Source: Paracoccaceae bacterium (GTDB lineage: Bacteria; Pseudomonadota; Alphaproteobacteria; Rhodobacterales; Rhodobacteraceae). Taken from it: a stretch of 64,000 nt of DNA. Shown here piece after piece: positions 1-9,037 of this stretch. Location of the stretch: contig JALQUU010000003.1 of the NCBI GenBank assembly GCA_023260655.1, positions 20,354-84,353 on the forward strand, in the 5' to 3' direction. The position numbers and the translations under genes were made by a program. Numbering within the stretch: position 1 is the stretch's first letter; the number at the start of each line of letters is the position of its first letter. The notes under the pieces are model-generated. The model saw nothing but the letters and a program-made list of their open reading frames with translations, did no database searches and was not told the DNA's origin.

Positions 1-352
1 CCCGCATCATCTCCTCGAACCGCCCCGCCTTCGCCCCCACAATCAACGGCTCATAAGCCGAGGCCGATTGCGGCGTTTCCGCCAGCGGGTTCGTATCCAT
101 CAAGGCGATCCGCGTCACCCGCTCGGGCGCGCGGCGGATGATCTCCATGGCGATGATCCCGCCCATACTCAGGCCCGCCAGAGCAAACTTCTGCGGCAAC
201 CCGGAAAGAATAGCGCTCGCGATCCCCTCGATCCGCTCGCCCAAAGCATTGGGCACCACCGTCACTGGCATATCGCGCGACAACGCGTTGATTTGCGGCG
301 CGAAAAGTCGCGCGTCGCACATCATTCCCGGCACCAGTACAAGTGGCTCCAT
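1..352 (-). CDS. Alpha/beta hydrolase, C-terminus outside window
   Basis: The first 117 residues are visible, beginning MEPLVLVPGMMCDARLF; the gene runs off the left edge. GLSMGG is a nucleophile elbow with Ser as the catalytic nucleophile, and LVPGMMCDARLF is the oxyanion-hole strand typical of small Rhodobacteraceae alpha/beta hydrolases. The start is the ATG at 350-352, preceded on the minus strand by a purine-rich AAGGATAGGGGG stretch. It is the last visible member of a minus-strand series of hydrolases, 56 bp after its neighbour. The substrate cannot be told from sequence. Confidence 0.85.
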   Translation of the reverse strand, partial: MEPLVLVPGMMCDARLFAPQINALSRDMPVTVVPNALGERIEGIASAILSGLPQKFALAGLSMGGIIAMEIIRRAPERVTRIALMDTNPLAETPQSASAYEPLIVGAKAGRFEEMMR

Positions 353-408
353 GCCCGCCCCCTATCCTTTTGGCCCACAATCGCAGAATGGCCTGCAAGG
401 TCAACAGG

Positions 409-1377
409 TCAGAGGCCTTTTGCCCAATCCACAATCGCCTGAACCGCCCCATCGGTGTTTCCGGGTGACATGATATCCCCCGCCACCACATGCAGATAGG
501 GATCAACATCCGCCCCCGAGGGCGCCTCCACCATGGTCACATTCCCGCCCCAACGCGCTGCAACCTCGCGCGTCGCTTCGGCCTTCACTACGCGGTCGGC
601 ATCGTTGAAATAGAGCATCAAGGGCACCTTGATCGCCCCGTGTTCGGCATCGCGCGCGGCCTTCGCCACCCGCGCCATCGGCAACGTCGCCACCATCGGA
701 TAGTCCGTGGTCCAGTGCATCGCCTGCCCCGGATTACGTGGCTCGAAACTCCGCCTCTCCCCCACCAAGAGCGGCACCCAAGAACGCGCTGCCGGGAAGG
801 TCAGCAAAGGGGCTGCCGGATTGTTCACCGCGAAATTGGGCGAAATCATCACAACGCCCGCCACCCCTTCCGCCAGATCAGGCTGGGTCATCGCCAGCGT
901 CGCAATCGAACCGCCTGTGGAGGTCGCGATCACAATCACCCGTTCGCCCACCTCCCGCGCCACGGCCAAAGCTTCCGAGGCGTCGATCATCCAATCCGTG
1001 CCCGAAGCTTCTCCCATCGCGTCCGGAGACGTGCGCCCGTGCCCTGCAAATCGCGTGAACACAAGGTTCGCCCCCAGCGCCTCCGCCACCTTGTCCGGCA
1101 CCGGCCTCACCTCTTCTGATGAAGCCGAAAATCCATGCAAATACAAAATACTTACAGGAGTCTTCTCACGTGACGCATGAGAAAATATTACCCGTTTCTC
1201 TTCACCCGCCCGCAGGTCCGAAAACACTGCCTCTCGCGCCTCGAATTGCTCCGCCGTCACTGCGCCACTCCGCGCCGTAAGGTCCAGCGGCTCGTACGGC
1301 CCGAAGGCCCAAAGCCCCGCCGCCAGCGCCACCAAAAGCAGCACCAACCGCCACACCCATCGCATCAACCAGCGCAT
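409..1377 (-). CDS. Membrane-anchored alpha/beta hydrolase
   Basis: 322 residues. The N-terminus is RWLMRWVWRL followed by a hydrophobic stretch of about 18 residues, a signal anchor or uncleaved signal peptide that would place the enzyme in or outside the inner membrane. LYLHGFSASSEEV is the oxyanion region, TSTGGS the nucleophile elbow with Ser, NDADRVV holds a likely acidic residue, and DPYLHVVAGD a candidate catalytic His. I chose the ATG at 1377 because GAAGAGGTG lies just upstream; an upstream ATG at 1401 is possible. It overlaps the preceding hydrolase by 13 bp, so translation is probably coupled. Family assignment is firm; substrate unknown (carboxylesterase or lipase-like). Confidence 0.82.
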   Translation of the reverse strand: MRWLMRWVWRLVLLLVALAAGLWAFGPYEPLDLTARSGAVTAEQFEAREAVFSDLRAGEEKRVIFSHASREKTPVSILYLHGFSASSEEVRPVPDKVAEALGANLVFTRFAGHGRTSPDAMGEASGTDWMIDASEALAVAREVGERVIVIATSTGGSIATLAMTQPDLAEGVAGVVMISPNFAVNNPAAPLLTFPAARSWVPLLVGERRSFEPRNPGQAMHWTTDYPMVATLPMARVAKAARDAEHGAIKVPLMLYFNDADRVVKAEATREVAARWGGNVTMVEAPSGADVDPYLHVVAGDIMSPGNTDGAVQAIVDWAKGL

Positions 1378-2108
1378 GCCAGCACCTCTTCGACCGAGCA
1401 TTCAATCAGCGCCAAGCACTCGGGGTTCGAGAACCGATGGTCCGCCCCCTTCACCAGTGTCAGCCGCATATCCGGCCCCTCGGCATGCGCCAGCAACCGA
1501 TGCGCCACGCTCTGATCCACATCCGCATCCGCCGTCCCTTGCAGGAACCGCACAGGGAAGGGCAACGCCAAAGGCGCGCGCAGCACCAGATGCTCCCGCC
1601 CATCCTCGATGAGCTTGCGCGTGATCACATAAGGCCCCTCGGAATATTCCGACGGCAACTCCACCCGCCCCCGCTGCAAAAGCTGATCCCGCTCTGCCGC
1701 CGAGAAACCCGCCCACATACTGTCTTCCGTGAAATCCGGAGCCGCCGCGATGGTCACAAGCCCCGCCAACCGCTCCGGCATGGCACGCACCACCAGTAGC
1801 GAAATCCACCCCCCCATTGACGAGCCAACCAGCACCTGCGGCCCCTCGGTCAGATGCGTGATCGCCGCCTTCGCGTCATTCGCCCAATCGCCGATGCAGC
1901 CATCGAGGAAGTCCTCCGAAGACGCCCCGTGCCCCGAATAGTCGAACCGCAAGAAGGCCCGCCCCGTCCGCTTGGCCCAGTCCTCCAAAGCCTGCGCCTT
2001 GGTGCCCGTCATGTCCGAACGGAACCCGCCCAAGAACACCACGCCCGGCCCTTTGCCAGCCGTCCGCTCATAGGCAATCCGCCGCCCGTTCGCTTCGAGA
2101 AATTCCAT
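1365..2108 (-). CDS. Alpha/beta hydrolase (BEM46/esterase-like)
   Basis: 247 residues, starting MEFLEANGRRIAYERTAG. The protein has FLGGFRSDMTGTKA (oxyanion loop), RFDYSGHGAS, the nucleophile elbow VGSSMGGW, an acidic residue in GTADADVDQSVA and the catalytic His in KGADHRFS. The ATG overlaps the stop of the creatininase-family gene by one base (TGATG) with GGAGGGG just upstream, so the two are translationally coupled. The gene belongs to the minus-strand cluster of creatininase-like amidohydrolase and three hydrolases. Family is clear; substrate cannot be inferred. Confidence 0.85.
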   Translation of the reverse strand: MEFLEANGRRIAYERTAGKGPGVVFLGGFRSDMTGTKAQALEDWAKRTGRAFLRFDYSGHGASSEDFLDGCIGDWANDAKAAITHLTEGPQVLVGSSMGGWISLLVVRAMPERLAGLVTIAAAPDFTEDSMWAGFSAAERDQLLQRGRVELPSEYSEGPYVITRKLIEDGREHLVLRAPLALPFPVRFLQGTADADVDQSVAHRLLAHAEGPDMRLTLVKGADHRFSNPECLALIECSVEEVLACAG

Positions 2109-2923
2109 CAGCCCCTCCGAAAATCCACGCCACCCGTGCCCGCACCGCGCAAATCGGCAGGCGCCGCCCAGGTCTCGGGGTTCACAATCAACGCGGCCAA
2201 GGCCTCCGCCCCGGCCTCCAGCATCGCCTCGCCCTTCGCCGCCGTCGAACGCGCGGGATTGCCCGCCACGCCGTTCGCGGTAATCGCTGCAAAAGGCCGC
2301 CAGCGGTAGGATGCCTTCCCTGCCGCCAAGAACCGCCCGCCATCCATGCCCTGCGCAAGCCCCGCCAGATCGGACGTGTCCACCAAAGCAGGCTCGCACA
2401 CCATCATCATCGAGGTCTCCGCCTCGCAGGCATGCATCACGCCCTTCTGGTCCTCCAGATGCCGCGAAAGATCCTCGCCCGCCTCGGTCACATAGGTCGT
2501 GCCCACCAAAGTGGCCCCGCAATCCACCGCCAATTCATCGCAAATCTGCTGCATCGCAATCATATTGCCGCCGTGGCTGTTCGAGATGAGGATATCCCTG
2601 AACCCTTGCCGCACCAGCGCCGCCACCAGATCCCCCACCAGCGCACGGAAGGTCGCATGGCTCACCGTCAAGGTGCCGCCAAACGGCATGTGATGCTCGG
2701 AAAGCCCCGACCACACTACAGGCGTCACCACCACCGGGCGCTTCGGATAGGCCTTTCGCGCCGCGCGCACGGCAATCTCATGGCCAAGCCGCGTGTCCGT
2801 CATCGTAGGCAAATGCGGCCCGTGCTGCTCGATCGAGGCGATAGGCAGGATCACCACCGCATTCGCCTCCGCCAAAGCGCGCACCTCCTGCGCCTTGAGC
2901 CGCTGCCACTCTACATCCGCCAT
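2108..2923 (-). CDS. Creatininase/mycofactocin-amidase-type hydrolase
   Basis: 271 residues of the creatininase superfamily, metal-dependent amidohydrolases. Visible family signatures are the N-terminal LPIASIEQHGPHLPTMTD (Glu and His metal ligands), the central SNSHGGN loop and CEAETSMMM with a candidate Glu ligand. The ATG at 2923 (MADVEWQRL) is chosen because homology begins there; in-frame codons further upstream encode no family sequence. It is the promoter-proximal gene of a minus-strand cluster followed by three alpha/beta hydrolases and is divergent from thrS with a 161-bp gap. The role could be creatinine hydrolysis or removal of another amide; the superfamily call is firm, the substrate is not. 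Confidence 0.85.
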   Translation of the reverse strand: MADVEWQRLKAQEVRALAEANAVVILPIASIEQHGPHLPTMTDTRLGHEIAVRAARKAYPKRPVVVTPVVWSGLSEHHMPFGGTLTVSHATFRALVGDLVAALVRQGFRDILISNSHGGNMIAMQQICDELAVDCGATLVGTTYVTEAGEDLSRHLEDQKGVMHACEAETSMMMVCEPALVDTSDLAGLAQGMDGGRFLAAGKASYRWRPFAAITANGVAGNPARSTAAKGEAMLEAGAEALAALIVNPETWAAPADLRGAGTGGVDFRRG

Positions 2924-3084
2924 GATCCGAACCCCCTGTTGCTTCCAAAACATCGTGGCCCCAGTTCGGCGCGGGCGCAAGCCGCTCCCCGTTGACTTTG
3001 CCCGCCACACGGCGCAAACCGCGCCCACACATATTACCCGCAACCGGGCGTTCCGTGGGCGCCAAACCGACGAAGAGAGCCGCT

Positions 3085-5031
3085 ATGGCCCAGATTTCCC
3101 TCACCTTCCCCGATGGCAATGTGCGCGAGTATCCCGCAGGCATCACCCCTGCCGAGGTCGCAACCTCCATCGCTCCGTCGCTGGCCAAAGCCGCGATTTC
3201 CGCGCAAGTGAACGGCGCACATTGGGATCTCCAGTGGCCGATCAATGAAAGCGCCGCCCTCGCGATCAACACGATGAAAGACGATGGCCCCGCCCTCGAA
3301 CTCATCCGTCACGACCTCGCCCATATCATGGCCCGCGCCGTGCAGGAAATCTGGCCCGACGTGAAAGTCACCATCGGCCCCGTGCGCGATCAGGGCTGGT
3401 TCTACGATTTCGACCGCGCCGAGCCCTTCACGCCCGAAGATCTTGGCCAGATCGAAGCCAAGATGAAGCAGATCATCGCCGCCCGCGAACCGGTGAAAAC
3501 CGAAGTCTGGGACCGTGCGCGCGCCATCGCCCATTACGAGGCCGCAGGCGAGCCCTTCAAGGTAGAGCTGATCAACCGCATTCCCGAAGGCGAAGACCTG
3601 CGGATGTACTGGCACGGCAACTGGCAGGATCTCTGCCGCGGCCCGCACCTCCAGCACACCGGCCAAGTCCCCGCTGACGGCTTCAAGCTGATGAACGTGG
3701 CCGGTGCCTACTGGCTGGGCGATTCCACGCGCCCCATGCTCCAGCGCATCTATGGCGTCGCGTTCAAGAACCGCGATGATCTCAAAGCCCACCTCACCAT
3801 GCTCGAAGAGGCCGCCAAGCGCGACCACCGTAAGCTTGGCCGCGAGATGGATCTCTTCCACATGCAGGAAGAAGCCCCCGGCCAGATCTTCTGGCACCCG
3901 AACGGCTGGACCATCTACACCGAGCTGCAAGACTACATGCGCCGCCAGCAAAAGCGCGGCGGCTATGTCGAGGTGAACACGCCCCAAGTGGTGAACCGCG
4001 TTCTCTGGGAGAAGTCCGGCCACTGGGCCAACTACCAAGAGAACATGTTCATCGTCGAGGTCGAGGAAGAGCACGCCAAGCAGAAGACCGTGAACGCGCT
4101 GAAGCCGATGAACTGCCCCTGCCACGTGCAGATCTTCAACGTCGGCCTGAAGTCCTATCGCGAACTGCCGCTCCGCATGGCCGAATTCGGCTCCTGCAAC
4201 CGCTACGAACCCTCGGGCGCGCTTCACGGCATCATGCGCGTGCGCGGCTTCACGCAGGACGACGCGCATATCTTCTGCCGCGAAGACCAGATCGAAAGCG
4301 AAACCAAGCGCTTCATCGAATTCCTGTCGCGCATCTACCGCGATCTGGGCTTCGACAAGTTCCGCATCAAATTCTCCACCCGCCCCGAAAAGCGCGCGGG
4401 CACCGACGAGATCTGGGACAAGGCCGAAGCGGCTCTCGCCAATGCCACCAAAGCGGCCGGCTATGATTTCGAACTCAGCCCCGGCGAAGGCGCCTTCTAC
4501 GGCCCGAAACTCGAGTTCGTCCTCACCGACGCCATCGGTCGTGACTGGCAGTGCGGCACACACCAAGTGGACTTCGTGCTCCCCGAGCGTCTCGATGCAG
4601 TCTACATCGGCGAAGACGGAGCCAAGCACCGCCCCGTCATGCTCCACCGCGCCACCTTGGGCAGCTTCGAGCGTTTCATCGGCATCCTGATCGAAAGCCA
4701 CGCGGGCAAACTGCCCTTCTGGCTCGCACCGCGCCAAGTCGTCGTCGCTTCCATCGTCTCGGATGCGGATGACTACTGCGCCGAAGTGGCCGAGATGCTG
4801 ATCAACGCAGGCGTCCGCGCCGAGGTCGATCTGCGTAACGAGAAGATCAACTACAAAGTCCGCGAACATTCGGTCGGCAAGGTGCCTGTCATCCTCGCCA
4901 TCGGTGCCCGCGAAGTGGCCGAGCGCACGGTTACGCTGCGCCGCCTCGGTGAAAACCAGACCCGCACCGTCGCCCTCGACGGGGTCGTGGCGGCACTGGC
5001 CACCGAAGCCACCCCGCCCGACCTGGCCTGA
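3085..5031 (+). CDS. thrS: Threonine-tRNA ligase
   Basis: 648 residues, the usual full length for bacterial ThrRS, a cytosolic class II synthetase charging tRNA-Thr. Residues 1-62 form the TGS domain; an editing domain follows around 65-230. The catalytic core carries MNCPCH (zinc Cys), [19 protein letters not shown] (motif 2 region with a zinc His) and [11 protein letters not shown] (third zinc ligand). The last 100 residues are the anticodon-binding domain. The ATG at 3085 follows GAAGAGAG and matches the usual [11 protein letters not shown] start. No T-box-like leader was seen. The gene is monocistronic, convergent with the autotransporter remnant. Confidence 0.97.
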   Translation: MAQISLTFPDGNVREYPAGITPAEVATSIAPSLAKAAISAQVNGAHWDLQWPINESAALAINTMKDDGPALELIRHDLAHIMARAVQEIWPDVKVTIGPVRDQGWFYDFDRAEPFTPEDLGQIEAKMKQIIAAREPVKTEVWDRARAIAHYEAAGEPFKVELINRIPEGEDLRMYWHGNWQDLCRGPHLQHTGQVPADGFKLMNVAGAYWLGDSTRPMLQRIYGVAFKNRDDLKAHLTMLEEAAKRDHRKLGREMDLFHMQEEAPGQIFWHPNGWTIYTELQDYMRRQQKRGGYVEVNTPQVVNRVLWEKSGHWANYQENMFIVEVEEEHAKQKTVNALKPMNCPCHVQIFNVGLKSYRELPLRMAEFGSCNRYEPSGALHGIMRVRGFTQDDAHIFCREDQIESETKRFIEFLSRIYRDLGFDKFRIKFSTRPEKRAGTDEIWDKAEAALANATKAAGYDFELSPGEGAFYGPKLEFVLTDAIGRDWQCGTHQVDFVLPERLDAVYIGEDGAKHRPVMLHRATLGSFERFIGILIESHAGKLPFWLAPRQVVVASIVSDADDYCAEVAEMLINAGVRAEVDLRNEKINYKVREHSVGKVPVILAIGAREVAERTVTLRRLGENQTRTVALDGVVAALATEATPPDLA

Positions 5032-5041
5032 TCAAGAAACT

Positions 5042-5068
5042 CGCGCCCTGGCAACACACCGGGGCGCG
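5042..5068. terminator. Hairpin between convergent thrS and autotransporter
   Basis: CGCGCCC at 5042-5048 pairs with GGGCGCG at 5062-5068 around a 13-base loop, 11 bp past the thrS stop and 11 bp from the convergent gene's stop. There is no strong T-tract on either side, so function as an intrinsic terminator is only plausible. Confidence 0.4.
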
Positions 5069-5078
5069 CAGCCTGCCC

Positions 5079-6905
5079 TCAGAACCGAACGTTGAAACCC
5101 ACCGTTGCGGCATGATTGACGCGGCCGGAGCTGAGTTGTACGGTGTAGGAACTGCCGAACTTGGCATTTTTCGACAAATCCACACTCAGCCCTGCATCCA
5201 CCACCAAGGCATCCCGCGCCACAGGCACACCCGCCACCGTGAAAGCCGTGCCCCCGGCAAAAGCATGGCTCGCCCCCGGTGCATCACCAAACGCATGCCG
5301 CCAGCCGATCCCGCCCGAAAGCGTGGCCTTGTTCCGCCCCAGATCAAGCGGCATTTCACCCCGCACACCCAGCGTGGTGAAGGTGGTCTTGACCGATTGC
5401 TTGCCACTCGTCAGCGCCGCAGCACCCCCCGCCTCGGAATAACCGTCTGTCATGAGGTTCACATAGGTTAGGTTGGCGTAAGGCTCGATCCGCCCCTTCG
5501 CGGTCTCGATCGTATACGCCGCCTCGGTAAAGGCTTGGAAGCTGCGCGCCTTATAGGAGGCCGACAGGCTGTCCGCGAACCCCGTGAAGGCCACATTGCG
5601 AGAGGTATCAAGCGCGTGCCACCCGTAAGAAAGCCCGCCCTTCAGCGAAAACGCCCCCCAAGTCCTGCCCGCATAGGCCCCGAGCGTATAGCTCTCCACC
5701 TTGCCCGAAGACATCCGGTCCGAAACGTCGAGGCCACTGCGGGAAAACCCGCCCATCACCCCGAACGTAACGTTCTCGTTCACCTCCGCATCGGCCCCGA
5801 TCATCAACCCGCCAATCGTCCGCCCCAGCGTCGCGGCATTGCCGTCACCGCCCCACTGGTTCCAACTGCCGATCCCCTGCACCCAAAGCCCGGCCTCATC
5901 GGGCGCTCCACGCAACCGCCCCAGCGCCGCCTCACGCGCGAAACGGCTGTCTTCGATCAAAGCCGTCTGCGCCGAACCATGGATTTCCCCCGATAGCTGA
6001 TCCAGCGCCACCGGAGCTTCCGTGTTGGAGAGGTTCAGAACCGCCGTATGCAGCGCCCCCGCCCCGATCGACATAACGCCCCCACAGGTGGCGTCCTGAT
6101 TGAACGTCAGGCTCAGCGCCGTGCACGGCGCCGCCGGAGCCACTAGTGCCGAAGTGATATGCACATGATCGGCATCGTAGCTGTCGGAGAAGGTCAGGAA
6201 GGCATAGTCATCCGTCACACTGTCGAAGGAGCCCGTCACCGTCGTATCGGCGCGCACCACCGTATAGATCGTGCCCGGCGCATAGGTCGTGCCATCATCC
6301 GTGCCGTTTTCCGGCGTCACATGGATGGTGCCACCGTCGATCTGCACAAATCGCAAGGAGTCGATGAAGTCGTTATTCACGCCAAAGGCATTGCCCCCGT
6401 CATTCAACTCGACTTCCAAAACCGAGCCCGCCGCGAGGGTCAGGTTCCCCGTCAGGAGCGAACTGATCGAACTGGCCCCGCCAACCGGATCACCCGCCGC
6501 CAGCGTCGCACCGGGATTGACGGTCACATTCCCGCTGATCACGCCAGTCCCACCCAAGGTGCTCCCGCCCAGCGCAAAGACAGTCGGATTGGTCAAAACC
6601 CCCGTCACAATCGCGCGCCCGTTATTCACTTCGAAATCGCCCGTGCCCGAGTTTGACCCGTCAAACACCAGCGTGCCCAGATCGGTGAATTCGATATCGC
6701 CCGTGCCGATGATATCGTTGCGGATTTCGGTCACAAAACCCGCCCCCGCCGCCGTGCCGTCGCCAACGCGCAAAGTGATATCATTCGCACCTATATTGAT
6801 GTCGTCCCCGGTCAGCACATAGCCATCGGCGGCAAACTGCATCCCTTCATCCACATTGATTGCGCCCCCCGCCGCATCAACGCTCACCAAACCGCCCGGC
6901 GCGGC
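5079..6905 (-). pseudogene. Autotransporter, 5'-truncated
   Basis: About 605 residues of a type Va autotransporter without its N-terminus. No signal peptide is present and only the end of a beta-helical passenger remains: GMQFAADGYVLTG, a passenger-end motif common in Rhodobacteraceae autotransporters, then Gly/Thr/Asn-rich repeats. From about residue 330 comes the outer-membrane beta-barrel, ending in Phe (FNVRF), the BAM recognition signal. The reading frame stays open from 6890 back to an in-frame stop near 6934, but autotransporter-like sequence stops around 6896-6905, where BufC-like coding sequence begins on the other strand. Without a signal peptide the product could not be exported, so I call it a remnant. 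Confidence 0.8.
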
Positions 6906-6908
6906 GAA
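6893..6908. other. Head-to-head truncation junction
   Basis: On the left is minus-strand autotransporter coding sequence (GGLVSVDAAGG in protein). On the right is plus-strand BufC/HvfC sequence from AAKLDQALRESYHAAD. Both genes lack their 5' portions and meet within about 15 bp with no intergenic DNA, promoter or insertion-sequence end. The simplest reading is a deletion of the segment that once separated two divergent genes, or a misjoin in assembly. Confidence 0.75.
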
Positions 6909-7314
6909 GCTCGACCAAGCCCTCCGCGAAAGCTACCACGCCGCTGATAACACACGGTTTTCATTGGAAAATATCGAAGGCCAACCGCTCGAAACCCTCA
7001 CCTTCCGCTTCGCCCCCTCGGCCCAAATCATCGCCTTCGACCACCCCGTTTTCAGCATCTGGACCCACCTGCAAACCGGCGCTCCAATCCGCGGAAACGC
7101 TCCCGAAACCGTCCTCATAGCCCGCGCCGATTACTCGCCCGCGCCCTATCTCCTTCCCCCCGCCGAGGCCGCCTTCATCACCGCCCTCTCCCAAGGCCAC
7201 CCCCTTGGAGTGGCACACGAATCCACGCTCGCACATCACCCCGACTTCGACCCAACCCCGGCACTTTCCCTGCTCTTCTCCTCGGGCGCCCTCACTTCAG
7301 GGAACCCCACATGA
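6897..7314 (+). pseudogene. BufC/HvfC (DUF2063) family, 5'-truncated
   Basis: The C-terminal ~138 residues of a DUF2063 protein, beginning near AAKLDQALRESYHAAD and carrying the family's later motifs HPVFSIWTHLQ and SPAPYLLPPAEAAFI, then FSSGALT at the end. Full family members are about 250 residues, so roughly the first 90-110, including the N-terminal domain with YRNNV-type motifs, are missing. An in-frame ATG at 6856 lies inside autotransporter sequence and is unlikely to be authentic. In known operons BufC assists a DUF692/MNIO enzyme that modifies copper-binding precursor peptides, followed by DoxX, as here. The precursor and MNIO genes expected upstream are absent. Confidence 0.75.
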
Positions 7315-7844
7315 TCACCCTGCGAAACCGCCTTCTCGCCCCGCTCGCCAATCTCGAGCCACTCCTTCCTCTCCTCGCCCGCCTCATCTTCGCCGCCACC
7401 CTAGCCGGCTACTTCTGGGCCTCCGCCCTCACCAAACTTGGCCCCTCCCCGTGGCAACCCTCCACCGGTGCCTACGCCCAGATCCTGCCGCGCCTTTTCG
7501 AGCGCGTAGGCTATGACGCCTCGCAACTCTCACCCCCCCAACATCTTCTCGTGATTTCAGGCACTTGGGCGGAGTTCCTCCTCCCCGCGCTCCTCCTCAT
7601 CGGGCTCTACACCCGCGCCGCAGCGCTCGGGATGATCGGCTTCATCTTCGTGCAAACCCTGACCGATCTCTTCGGCCACGGCGCGCTTTCCCAACCCGAA
7701 ACCCTCGGCGCATGGTTCGACCGTGCGCCAGACAGCCTGATCCTCGATCAACGCGCCTTCTGGTTACTTTTGCTTAGTATTTTGGTGATCAAAGGGGCTG
7801 GTGCGGCGTCGGTGGATGCGTGGCTTACGCGTCGTCTTCCATAG
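7311..7844 (+). CDS. DoxX family membrane protein
   Basis: 177 residues with four hydrophobic segments (about 20-40, 75-100, 103-125, 150-170). Family landmarks are the first helix ARLIFAATLAGYFWASALTK and GTWAEFLLPALLLIGLYTR. The ATG overlaps the stop of the BufC remnant by four bases (ATGA), the usual coupled arrangement of bufferin-type operons (precursor, MNIO, BufC, DoxX). The DoxX gene appears intact although its upstream partners are broken or gone, so expression would depend on a fortuitous promoter. The biochemical role of DoxX in these operons is not established. Confidence 0.85.
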   Translation: MITLRNRLLAPLANLEPLLPLLARLIFAATLAGYFWASALTKLGPSPWQPSTGAYAQILPRLFERVGYDASQLSPPQHLLVISGTWAEFLLPALLLIGLYTRAAALGMIGFIFVQTLTDLFGHGALSQPETLGAWFDRAPDSLILDQRAFWLLLLSILVIKGAGAASVDAWLTRRLP

Positions 7845-8193
7845 CCCGCATATGGGGCACCAAAGCGGCCAGAATGGCGCCCGCTCCGATGAACACCAAG
7901 GGAGCCATGGTAAAGGCCGTGTATCCGTACCCGAGTAACAGCAAAAAAAACGCCGCCGCCATCAGCGCAGCACCGAAATAAGCCCCCCGAAGGCTCAACA
8001 CACCGCCGAGGATGGCAAGAACCGGTGCTAAATAATGCGCCTCCCACCGGAACGGAGACAGCACCGCTTCCCCTTCTTGCCCCGCTTGGTCGGAAAAGAG
8101 CCCGATATTGCCACTGTTCTGCGCCAGAAAGCCGCCAACCCAGAATGCCGCAACACCCCCAACGATCCCTAACATCAAGGCAACATTACGCAT
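7825..8193 (-). CDS. Small conserved membrane protein
   Basis: 122 residues with four predicted membrane segments (about 5-20, 53-70, 72-90, 94-110) and an acidic tail ending AMEDDA. I do not recognise a named family. It converges on doxX and overlaps its last 20 bp. The start ATG at 8193 gives an N-terminal hydrophobic segment MRNVALMLGIVGGVAAF. Function unknown. Confidence 0.65.
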   Translation of the reverse strand: MRNVALMLGIVGGVAAFWVGGFLAQNSGNIGLFSDQAGQEGEAVLSPFRWEAHYLAPVLAILGGVLSLRGAYFGAALMAAAFFLLLLGYGYTAFTMAPLVFIGAGAILAALVPHMRAMEDDA

Positions 8194-8249
8194 TTCGGCT
8201 CCCCAAATCTTAACGAACCCTAGGCAAGTTTAGAGTTGGAAGAAAGCCT

Positions 8250-8570
8250 TCACACTTCGTTAACTTGTGTCTGTGTCGTCGCAGTCCAACCGAGGAACAT
8301 CTTGCCATCCTCGCGCAGGAAAAGCGGCCGTTTCATCAGCGCAGGATGGGCTTTCAACAGCTCCAAAACAGGCCGCGCCTGCTCTTCCGCGCTCAATCCA
8401 CGCCACGTCGTCGAGCGCGTATTGAGCAGATCGTCCGTAAATTCAGCAAATGCCCGCTCCAGAATCGCATCGGTCAGCGGTTCTTCACGAACATCTAAAA
8501 ATTTCGCTTCTGGAAGAGATTTCAATGCCTTACGGCACGTATCACAATTTTTTAGGCCAAAAATCTGCAT
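8250..8570 (-). CDS. ArsC/Spx-like reductase-fold protein
   Basis: 106 residues of the thioredoxin-fold ArsC/YffB/Spx family. The N-terminus is MQIFGLKNCDTCRKALKSL with a CxxC pair near residue 10. EARFLDVREEPLT-type sequence follows, then RPLFLREDGKMFLGW containing the conserved Arg-Pro region. The ATG at 8570 is preceded by AAAGGAG with ideal spacing. Length matches YffB-like proteins. Whether it reduces arsenate is doubtful, because YffB-type members typically lack that activity; a glutathione-linked or regulatory thiol role is likelier. It is divergent from the cold-shock gene, whose leader overlaps its 5' region. Confidence 0.8.
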   Translation of the reverse strand: MQIFGLKNCDTCRKALKSLPEAKFLDVREEPLTDAILERAFAEFTDDLLNTRSTTWRGLSAEEQARPVLELLKAHPALMKRPLFLREDGKMFLGWTATTQTQVNEV

Positions 8571-8761
8571 GGTCGGCTCCTTTTTTTGGCGCAACGCGAA
8601 ATTCAAACCCGCTTGTCGCTTGATTTTTGTAAAAGCCGTGTAATCCTCTTTGGCGTGACTTGGAACTAAGGTCTTCGCCTCCCGTAAGCGCCGACCCCAA
8701 CTATCCGGTGACATGGGCCCCGACATCCCGGGGAGATAGAAGACTGAAAGGAGGCACGGTT

Positions 8762-8968
8762 ATGCCTACCGGCACCGTGAAATGGTTCAATACCACTAAA
8801 GGCTACGGCTTCATTGCCCCCGATGGCGGCGGCAAAGACGTTTTCGTTCATATCTCGGCCGTCGAACGTTCCGGTCTCACCGGGTTGGCGGACAATCAGA
8901 AAGTCAGCTTCGAGATGCGCGAAGGCCGCGATGGCCGCCAGATGGCTTCGGATTTGAAGATCCTCTAA
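8762..8968 (+). CDS. Cold-shock domain protein (CspA family)
   Basis: 68 residues, a single cold-shock domain. GTVKWFNTTKGYGFIAP holds RNP1 and DVFVHISAVE holds RNP2, the single-stranded nucleic-acid-binding motifs of OB-fold RNA chaperones. The ATG at 8762 sits behind a strong AAAGGAGG at about 8748-8755. Between the divergent ArsC-like start and this ATG are about 190 bp, enough for the long 5' leader through which csp genes are often regulated, though I could not identify a defined structure. Confidence 0.93.
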   Translation: MPTGTVKWFNTTKGYGFIAPDGGGKDVFVHISAVERSGLTGLADNQKVSFEMREGRDGRQMASDLKIL

Positions 8969-8970
8969 CG

Positions 8971-8998
8971 AAAAAGCCGGATGCTTGAAGCACCCGGC
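8971..8998 (-). terminator. Intrinsic terminator between csp and secreted protein gene
   Basis: GCCGG-A-TGCT at 8976-8985 and AGCA-C-CCGGC at 8989-8998 form a stem with a 3-base loop. AAAAA on the left becomes a T-tract when read from the minus strand, so it terminates the gene ending at 9038. It may also stop csp transcription from the other side. Confidence 0.7.
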
Positions 8999-9037
8999 CT
9001 ACGCTCTCTGGGCGGTACCCCTTCGGCGCCGCCTTTC

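Noticed and set aside
3034..4869. Long open frame on the strand opposite thrS
   Set aside because: Composition is a mirror of a GC-rich gene (His, Val, Gly, Asp-rich) and has no domain; thrS is certain.
6880..6920. Insertion-sequence end at the junction
   Set aside because: No terminal inverted repeat, target duplication or transposase frame nearby.
8571..8761. Structured cold-shock RNA leader of csp
   Set aside because: The length would allow it, but I could not draw a convincing fold or cold-box sequence.
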